This document shows, in pieces, positions 33,158 to 38,415 of a stretch of DNA of 38,415 nucleotides. The notes under the pieces are model-generated. The model worked only from the letters and a program-made list of their open reading frames with translations. It was not told the origin of the DNA and searched no databases. Source of the stretch: a virus. How positions within the stretch are numbered: position 1 is the first letter of the stretch; each line of letters begins with the position of its first letter. Location of the stretch: positions 1 through 38,415 of IMG/VR virus record IMGVR_UViG_3300008113_000300. One strand, given 5' to 3'. The position numbers and the translations under genes were made by a program.

Positions 33158-33919
33158 ATGGCAAACAGAAAGAAGAGAATCACTGACGAAGAGTTTTACG
33201 AAACCTTCCCACCGGGGTATCAACCTCAAAACGGATCAAGACTTGATCTGCAAAAATTGAGGCTAGATTATAAGTATAAAAACGAAAGTCAGAAAAATCT
33301 TATGAATCTAATAAATGATAATAAAATAACGATAGCAGCAGGTCCCGCAGGAACAGGTAAAACATATCTTGCGTGCGCTCAAGCTTTAAAACTTTTAAAA
33401 AGTGATCCTAGATTTAAAAAAATAATTCTTGTTAAAAGCGTAACTGTTCTTGAAGGCGAAGAAGTTGGATTTTTAAAAGGTGATCTTAAGGAAAAGATGC
33501 TGCCGTTTACCATTTCATTTCTGGATAACTTTCAAAAAATTATTGGAGAAGGACTAACCCAGATCATGCTGGATCAGGGATTCATTGAAGTTTTACCACT
33601 AGCTTATATAAGGGGTAGATCAATAGACAACGCAATTATTATTGTTGATGAAGCTCAGAACATCACTCAGAAAAATATGAGGTCGACAATGACAAGAATT
33701 GGTACAGACACCAAAATGATAATCACTGGTGACACCAAGCAGATCGATATGAAAAACACCAAGCTTTCATCACTGGATCTTGTTGTTAAGCTGTTTGAAA
33801 ATAAGAATGATATAGGTACAATGAGTTTCAGTGTCAATGATATCGTTAGAGATCCGATTGTGAAATTGATCGAAGAGACATTCGATGAATGGGAAGATAA
33901 CTCTAAAACAGGTAAATAA
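33158..33919 (+). CDS. phoH: PhoH-like P-loop ATPase, 253 residues
   Basis: The PhoH domain covers residues about 45-240: Walker A AGPAGTGKT, the VKSVTVLEGEEVGFLKGDL segment (as in PhoH, usually with EAGExLGFLPGD), Walker B AIIIVDEAQN, and ITGDTKQID. PhoH proteins are ATPases linked to RNA handling (helicase-nuclease partners in bacteria) and are widespread in large phages; the phage role is not settled. The first 45 residues are a basic, Lys/Arg-rich extension. This is the only clear plus-strand gene. It ends against the oppositely directed 1370-residue gene, with only a hairpin between them. The ATG at 33158 follows AAAATAATAAT, an A-rich leader. Confidence 0.9.
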   Translation: MANRKKRITDEEFYETFPPGYQPQNGSRLDLQKLRLDYKYKNESQKNLMNLINDNKITIAAGPAGTGKTYLACAQALKLLKSDPRFKKIILVKSVTVLEGEEVGFLKGDLKEKMLPFTISFLDNFQKIIGEGLTQIMLDQGFIEVLPLAYIRGRSIDNAIIIVDEAQNITQKNMRSTMTRIGTDTKMIITGDTKQIDMKNTKLSSLDLVVKLFENKNDIGTMSFSVNDIVRDPIVKLIEETFDEWEDNSKTGK

Positions 33920-33928
33920 AAATTAAAA

Positions 33929-33956
33929 AGAACGGATTAAGAAATTAATCCGTTCT
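33929..33956 (-). terminator. Intrinsic terminator between convergent genes
   Basis: AGAACGGATTAA and TTAATCCGTTCT form a perfect 12-base stem around a 4-base loop. On the minus strand it is followed by TTTTTAATTTTT, so it ends transcripts of the 1370-residue gene. The stem contains the last codons and stop (RTD, TAA) of that gene. On the plus strand the tail is AAATGTTGC, not T-rich, so termination of phoH there would be weaker. Confidence 0.85.
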
Positions 33957-36900
33957 AAATGTTGCATCGGGATTATTAGGTATAACAACTTCAGATCCAA
34001 ATTGAGGTTGTTCACCTCTGAATAAGGATTCCTGCTCGATCATCATATCCTTAGCAAGCTTTTGTGCCTGATAATCCCTTCCATAGAAAGGTTCTGGTTG
34101 TCCATAATCGAACGAATCAACTTCATCAGGATTCTTATCATCAGGTCTTTTAATCTTGTGATCAATAACCTCGATATAACCAGGCTTAGCTGTCATATAG
34201 ACATTACCCATAGAATCCTCCACACTATTGTATATTGTGAAATTTCCAGCAATGCTGAATGTGTATATAAAATAAGGACTACCTTTTACATTCAGTAACT
34301 CATCTCCAGTTTTAGAATCGCTTAATATCCAATTATTATTTTGTTTTCCATATAGATTGGAAGCGTAGTTGTTAAATACCACCGTCGATAGTATTGGTAC
34401 TTGCATGCCCATGTCTGTTGAATGTACATCGCACCATGTCCAAGCTCCTGATCCAGGTCTTGATATAATATTACCGAGATTGATACCCAATTCAGGCTGA
34501 TATTGTTTTGTTAGTAATGAGAATGCTGATTTTGGATTAGACTGATAATAGCCACTCCCGGTAACACCCGTCCTATTTACAGCGTTTACAAATAGATTGC
34601 CTTCGGCATCACAATTAGCAGAAAACGCATCAACCTCAACGGTATGGTTATATCCACCGGTTCCACCAAAATTTATACCATCCAATATTTTTCCACTGCG
34701 ATTTGTTTTTATAATATTAGTTCCTGTAACACCGGCAGCACCCAAAGAAATTCCATATATCATGTAATACTGATCGTCAAGTATTGGTCCACCGGAATTA
34801 AGGTTCACGTAACTTGTATTTTCAAAATCAAGATCGATAGAAAATATTGATTTCGAAACTGCTTGCTCCGTTATATTTGCGGTTAGCAAATATGTGGTTC
34901 CTGTTGATCCAGCTACAAAGGCATTACCAAAATAGCTTCCTGATCCGCCGAATATGGTTGTAACGTAATATGTGGAATCATCCTTACTAGCTGCTGGTAA
35001 ATTATATGCACCGCTCGAATACCCGTCGGATATAAGAGCTCCAGTTACACCAACACCGGCCTTATTCATTATTATATAATAGGGCCTATCTGATCCTGTC
35101 GCTGATATCCCAATTCCACCCATAGTAAATGATCTATCAACATATCCAGTCACTAAAGTTGTATTATCTCCTCTTAGAGATTTTACAGATCCTATTTGAC
35201 CGCTAGCAATTTTTAAAGCTCCGACTGGTGTGAAGTTAAGGCTCTCCGATGTTATGGTAGATAATAGAGAAAAATCATCAACTGATAATCTAACATACGA
35301 GAATACAGTATCCTGGTTAAATGCATAGAGTGTATTTCTATTGCTCTGTGCAATATAATCGGTCGTAAAAAATCCATCATTTGTTCTATTCCACAGATTT
35401 TTCAGAGTTGCAAATCCACCAAGTGGACTTCCGTCCATACTATTCCAGCTCTCCGAATTGTTTATAATTAGATTTATGGAATATCTAGTAACATCCAGTT
35501 TTATTTGCTTATCACCATCCGAATGACGCATAACAGCGGCTCTTGGAAAATGTCTAAATCCGGTGGTTCTAAAATACTTACGTGCCGCGGAATTGTAGTC
35601 ATCGTAATTGATTAGAGGTGCCAATGAAGATACACCACCAAGATCACCATTTATTTTAGTAACAAATAGTCCTATGGATTGGACATCTTTTTTTATACCA
35701 ATTTCCCATTGATTTAGGGTATTAGTCATATATTGTAGATTCCTTACCATCGGATAGGTATTTGGTGTATAATCATATCCATTAATAACGAATACAGCAC
35801 CGACGAAATTTCCAATGGTTCCAGTAGCTCCAGACATGTATGTAACGTTGAATCTTAACCCTCCAGTGAATGTCGATATTCTATCTATTCTATAATAGGC
35901 CTCAGCCAAACCTGAGGGTGAATTCCAATATAGTCTTAATGTATTTCCTGTTACAAGCGCATCAAGTCCCGCACTGATGTTACCAGAGGTAAAGGAAGTA
36001 TAATTTATTGATATGTATGTTACATCCTGATATAGTCCAGAAGAATTTAATGTCTTCATATCAAAATTACCGGAAGATGGAGGATTTACTGTATTAAAGG
36101 ACCAGGTATCACTAAATGTAGGTACTGGTGATGCTGGATCATATATCCATGTATATGATCCGGATGTTAATCCAGTTATATAAGGATTGGTTACACCTAT
36201 AGGTGCTCCAGTAGGTCCACCCTCAAAAAGATCATTTAGTAATTCGATTGAATCCCATACATAATCACCATTTTCTATAAATCTTTTAAACTGTCCGGTA
36301 GCAACAATTGAGGATCCATCAGGGGAAGGTGCCAGATCTTCTATTGTTGTCCAGTGACCCCTGAAGGGTAGAATTGAATCAACTATCCCTTTTTCATTGT
36401 AGCAAGTTATAAATCCCATTGATCCCGCACTAGTGGAAGTGGAAGGGACAATATTGGTTGCTCTACCACCTAATGTTGGATTTTGATTCGATAGCGAAGC
36501 TATATCATTGTTGTTATAGTAACCGAAGTTTGCATTCGTGTTTCCTGTTATGTACCCACCAACATAGTATTTGGTACCAAATTGTGTTTTTATACTAGCT
36601 GATGAAGTGATATAGATAGCACCTGTAGCACCATAAGAGTCAATTGCTCCTATAGTTATGTTGTCTGCCCAATTATAATCAGCTATCGATTCAACTAAAA
36701 CTTCCTCCTCATACGATGGAATTGGCCAATTGTCCCAATATGGTTGTTTACCAGCCCTACCATCAGCAATGTCACTAAGTTCCGTAGTTAAAAATAGATT
36801 TCTTGGATCAAGTCCTGGAAACTTATACTTTAGAAACTCATCCTGATAGTTTCTCCATTCCGGATATTCCCATGTGTATTTATTAATCTTAGGAATAGCT

Positions 36901-38057
36901 GGATTTATTTCTGGCTGATCTGGTGTAAAATAAGTGAAGTTCCATCCCGTTGCTCCTTCATATTTAGATGAGCCATAAACATGAGGAATGTCATAGTCAA
37001 AATCGGAAAGATAGTTATAACAAAGAACCCAAAGTCCATCCTCATAAACAACCGAATTATTCTGAGTTATGTTGTGTTCGACAAGTTTTATATCAAGTAC
37101 ATTATCATTAGCAATCCCATCGACTGCTGATGTGTGCTGTGTGAAACTTACACCGTTGAAGTGCCAAAGACCCGTCCCTAAATTCAGTTCACCATCACCT
37201 GACGAAAAGAAAACGTGGCCATTTGGTCTGGATTTAACTTTTGTAACTGGACCTGTAGCTACGGGGTAATTATAGAATTCAGTTCCATCAAAGAACGATA
37301 GACCAACGTCCGTTCCTATCCATAGATTTCCATCCTCGTCGAGGTCAATAGAATAAATATTATCCGATATTATTCCGCTTGTCTTCGTGTTATAAACCTG
37401 AGCTTGTTTTATTATGTCAAATCCACCCAGAAGAGTCTCTTTCTCTAATGTACCCTGGGGTATTGTAAAAAGACCCTCCGATGTTGCAACATAATAGAAG
37501 TAGTCCTTACCATCATATCCCTTGGCTATTATATCATAGATATGTGGCCAAGCGTAGCCGGGAACGGTTTCTCTCCACTCTTCGGTTTCAATCAGATAAT
37601 AGAAAAGCCTACCACCAGTAACTCCATTTATCTGAGTGTATCCGGTAGTTCCTGTTCCACCTATACCATTAAGTGGAGTAGCAAAGGCGAGAATATCATC
37701 CCCGTATGGGCAAGCATAAATATGGGAGATTTCCTGTGGTTCAGTAAAACTACCAAGATCAGAAAATGTCCAGCTATCACCTATACTAACATCATTGCTA
37801 TCAATATAGAAAACCGCATTCTCATTAAGTCCCGATGTTGGTCCTTCAGCGCATCCAACCCATACTCTATCTTCGGGATCTATTGATATTGATCTTGTGT
37901 CTAAGAAATAAGGTGCTCCACTAGGAACCGCAGAATTTGAGTAATTGTAATATTCCCATGTATTTCCATCAAATCTTCTTAGATCCTGTCCTGATCCCCA
38001 AACATAGAATTCGGAATCTATATCAATTTGATTCATTATTAAATAGTAGCTTGCCAT
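33945..38057 (-). CDS. Large virion protein with regulator-type beta-propeller repeats, 1370 residues
   Basis: Residues about 15-320 contain repeats like those of the periplasmic propellers of Bacteroidota hybrid sensors: VWGSGQDLRRFDGNTWEYYN (19-38), SIDPEDRVWVGCAEG (58-72), and SIDLDEDGNLWIGTDVGLSF (236-255) followed by FDGTEFYNY. In sensors this fold binds carbohydrate; here it may bind host surface glycans. The rest is beta-rich, Gly/Ser/Tyr/Asn-dominated, with further propeller- or shaft-like domains, and a charged C-terminus (DHKIKRPDDKNPDEVDSFDY). No signal peptide is seen. It is last in its transcript, ending in a terminator hairpin. The leader contains AAAAACAAAAAGTAAAC, like the ssb leader. 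Confidence 0.75.
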   Translation of the reverse strand: MASYYLIMNQIDIDSEFYVWGSGQDLRRFDGNTWEYYNYSNSAVPSGAPYFLDTRSISIDPEDRVWVGCAEGPTSGLNENAVFYIDSNDVSIGDSWTFSDLGSFTEPQEISHIYACPYGDDILAFATPLNGIGGTGTTGYTQINGVTGGRLFYYLIETEEWRETVPGYAWPHIYDIIAKGYDGKDYFYYVATSEGLFTIPQGTLEKETLLGGFDIIKQAQVYNTKTSGIISDNIYSIDLDEDGNLWIGTDVGLSFFDGTEFYNYPVATGPVTKVKSRPNGHVFFSSGDGELNLGTGLWHFNGVSFTQHTSAVDGIANDNVLDIKLVEHNITQNNSVVYEDGLWVLCYNYLSDFDYDIPHVYGSSKYEGATGWNFTYFTPDQPEINPAIPKINKYTWEYPEWRNYQDEFLKYKFPGLDPRNLFLTTELSDIADGRAGKQPYWDNWPIPSYEEEVLVESIADYNWADNITIGAIDSYGATGAIYITSSASIKTQFGTKYYVGGYITGNTNANFGYYNNNDIASLSNQNPTLGGRATNIVPSTSTSAGSMGFITCYNEKGIVDSILPFRGHWTTIEDLAPSPDGSSIVATGQFKRFIENGDYVWDSIELLNDLFEGGPTGAPIGVTNPYITGLTSGSYTWIYDPASPVPTFSDTWSFNTVNPPSSGNFDMKTLNSSGLYQDVTYISINYTSFTSGNISAGLDALVTGNTLRLYWNSPSGLAEAYYRIDRISTFTGGLRFNVTYMSGATGTIGNFVGAVFVINGYDYTPNTYPMVRNLQYMTNTLNQWEIGIKKDVQSIGLFVTKINGDLGGVSSLAPLINYDDYNSAARKYFRTTGFRHFPRAAVMRHSDGDKQIKLDVTRYSINLIINNSESWNSMDGSPLGGFATLKNLWNRTNDGFFTTDYIAQSNRNTLYAFNQDTVFSYVRLSVDDFSLLSTITSESLNFTPVGALKIASGQIGSVKSLRGDNTTLVTGYVDRSFTMGGIGISATGSDRPYYIIMNKAGVGVTGALISDGYSSGAYNLPAASKDDSTYYVTTIFGGSGSYFGNAFVAGSTGTTYLLTANITEQAVSKSIFSIDLDFENTSYVNLNSGGPILDDQYYMIYGISLGAAGVTGTNIIKTNRSGKILDGINFGGTGGYNHTVEVDAFSANCDAEGNLFVNAVNRTGVTGSGYYQSNPKSAFSLLTKQYQPELGINLGNIISRPGSGAWTWCDVHSTDMGMQVPILSTVVFNNYASNLYGKQNNNWILSDSKTGDELLNVKGSPYFIYTFSIAGNFTIYNSVEDSMGNVYMTAKPGYIEVIDHKIKRPDDKNPDEVDSFDYGQPEPFYGRDYQAQKLAKDMMIEQESLFRGEQPQFGSEVVIPNNPDATFRTD

Positions 38058-38087
38058 CTATATCTTTAGTTTACTTTTTGTTTTTAA

Positions 38088-38415
38088 TTATACGCCTCCA
38101 CCTATTCTCCATCCCCTCAAATAGCTATCCTTTGTCGGATAAATGAACGGAAGACTACATATTGAGTTAAATCCGAGCCATGAATTCCAAAATGCTTTGT
38201 TTCCGATTGGACCGGATGATGATGTTATATTTCTGTCAGCGGAAAAATAACCCTGTCCATCAACATTATTATCCCAGCTAGGTCCCCAGTTAACTTTTAC
38301 GCTTTTTATATTTTGCCCGTCCAGAACGGTTCCAGTGTCATAAACAAATGGATCCTTAACATACAGTCTAATCCCCGGAAAATTTAAGGAGTCATATTGT
38401 TTTGCTGCAGGAAGT
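38088..38415 (-). CDS. C-terminal part of an unknown protein, cut by window edge
   Basis: The frame enters from the right edge (first full codon at 38414) and ends at TAA 38088-38090, giving 108 residues. The segment is Trp/Gly/Asn-rich and beta-like (VKVNWGPSWDNNVDGQGYF, then WLGFNSICSLPFIYPTKD, ending YLRGWRIGGGV). The tone is that of a phage structural or receptor-binding protein. It is 30 bases upstream of the 1370-residue gene and likely co-transcribed with it. No family can be assigned from the fragment. Confidence 0.55.
   Translation of the reverse strand, partial: LPAAKQYDSLNFPGIRLYVKDPFVYDTGTVLDGQNIKSVKVNWGPSWDNNVDGQGYFSADRNITSSSGPIGNKAFWNSWLGFNSICSLPFIYPTKDSYLRGWRIGGGV

Noticed and set aside
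37542-37886. Plus-strand 114-residue frame
   Set aside because: Antisense to the propeller protein; Ser/Ile-rich with no domain.
1-38415. tRNA genes
   Set aside because: No cloverleaf-like sequence with the usual GTTCGA-type arm was noticed in the gaps, which are mostly below 60 bases; a tRNAscan run would settle it.

Overview
This window looks like part of the genome of a large, AT-rich, T4-related ("far-T4") tailed phage with a contractile-tail type core, most likely infecting a member of the Bacteroidota. The T4 link rests on a set of replication and recombination genes recognisable by motif and order: a UvsW-type helicase, a UvsY-like mediator, a gp61-type primase and a gp32-type single-stranded DNA binding protein. 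The host guess rests on four things: a Bacteroidota-type histone H1-like protein, a DUF4494-like protein, two-component-regulator-type propeller repeats in a virion protein, and A-rich leaders with almost no Shine-Dalgarno sequences. Nearly everything is on the minus strand, so transcription runs from high to low coordinates. Only phoH and a possible small leader ORF are on the plus strand.

Layout from the left. (1) Positions 1-5142 are an accessory block: a cell-wall hydrolase (cut by the window edge), two small proteins, a histone H1-like protein, a 181-residue unknown, a 683-residue fusion of a polynucleotide-ligase-type domain with an NMN-adenylyltransferase-type domain, a Pol-beta-type nucleotidyltransferase, and a 181-residue unknown. 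Four of these proteins share an N-terminal tag of the form F-x-x-F-(about 4-7 residues)-E, resembling the capsid-targeting peptide of T4 internal head proteins. (2) Positions 5179-10885 hold DNA replication and recombination: uvsW, uvsY-like, a small protein, primase, gp32-like SSB with a repeat-rich leader, a GmhA-type sedoheptulose-7-phosphate isomerase and a RuvC-like resolvase. (3) Positions 10903-32918 are mostly virion structure: a small protein, a possible tube-fold protein, large beta-rich proteins, a membrane-anchored spanin-like protein, three tandem collagen-like fibre proteins (one ending in a Hint domain), an 1847-residue giant, and a 908-residue protein that may be joined to the next ORF by a frameshift. 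(4) Positions 32980-33919 are the plus-strand phoH unit. (5) Positions 33945-38415 hold a 1370-residue propeller-containing virion protein and the C-terminal end of another.

Intrinsic terminators at 311-340, 8522-8548 and 33929-33956 divide the minus strand into transcription blocks. Two exact TATAAATA elements (the T4 late-promoter sequence) and several GATATATA elements lie 18-31 bases upstream of minus-strand start codons. No tRNA, CRISPR array or insertion sequence was seen, and no stretch over 300 bases lacks a gene.

The most unusual content is the ligase-NMNAT fusion beside a Pol-beta-like nucleotidyltransferase, among proteins that carry a possible head-packaging tag. A reasonable but unproven reading is a set of nucleic-acid and nucleotide enzymes, some delivered with the DNA, that act on host or phage RNA ends or on NAD. 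All functional calls come from reading motifs by eye; no database search was run.
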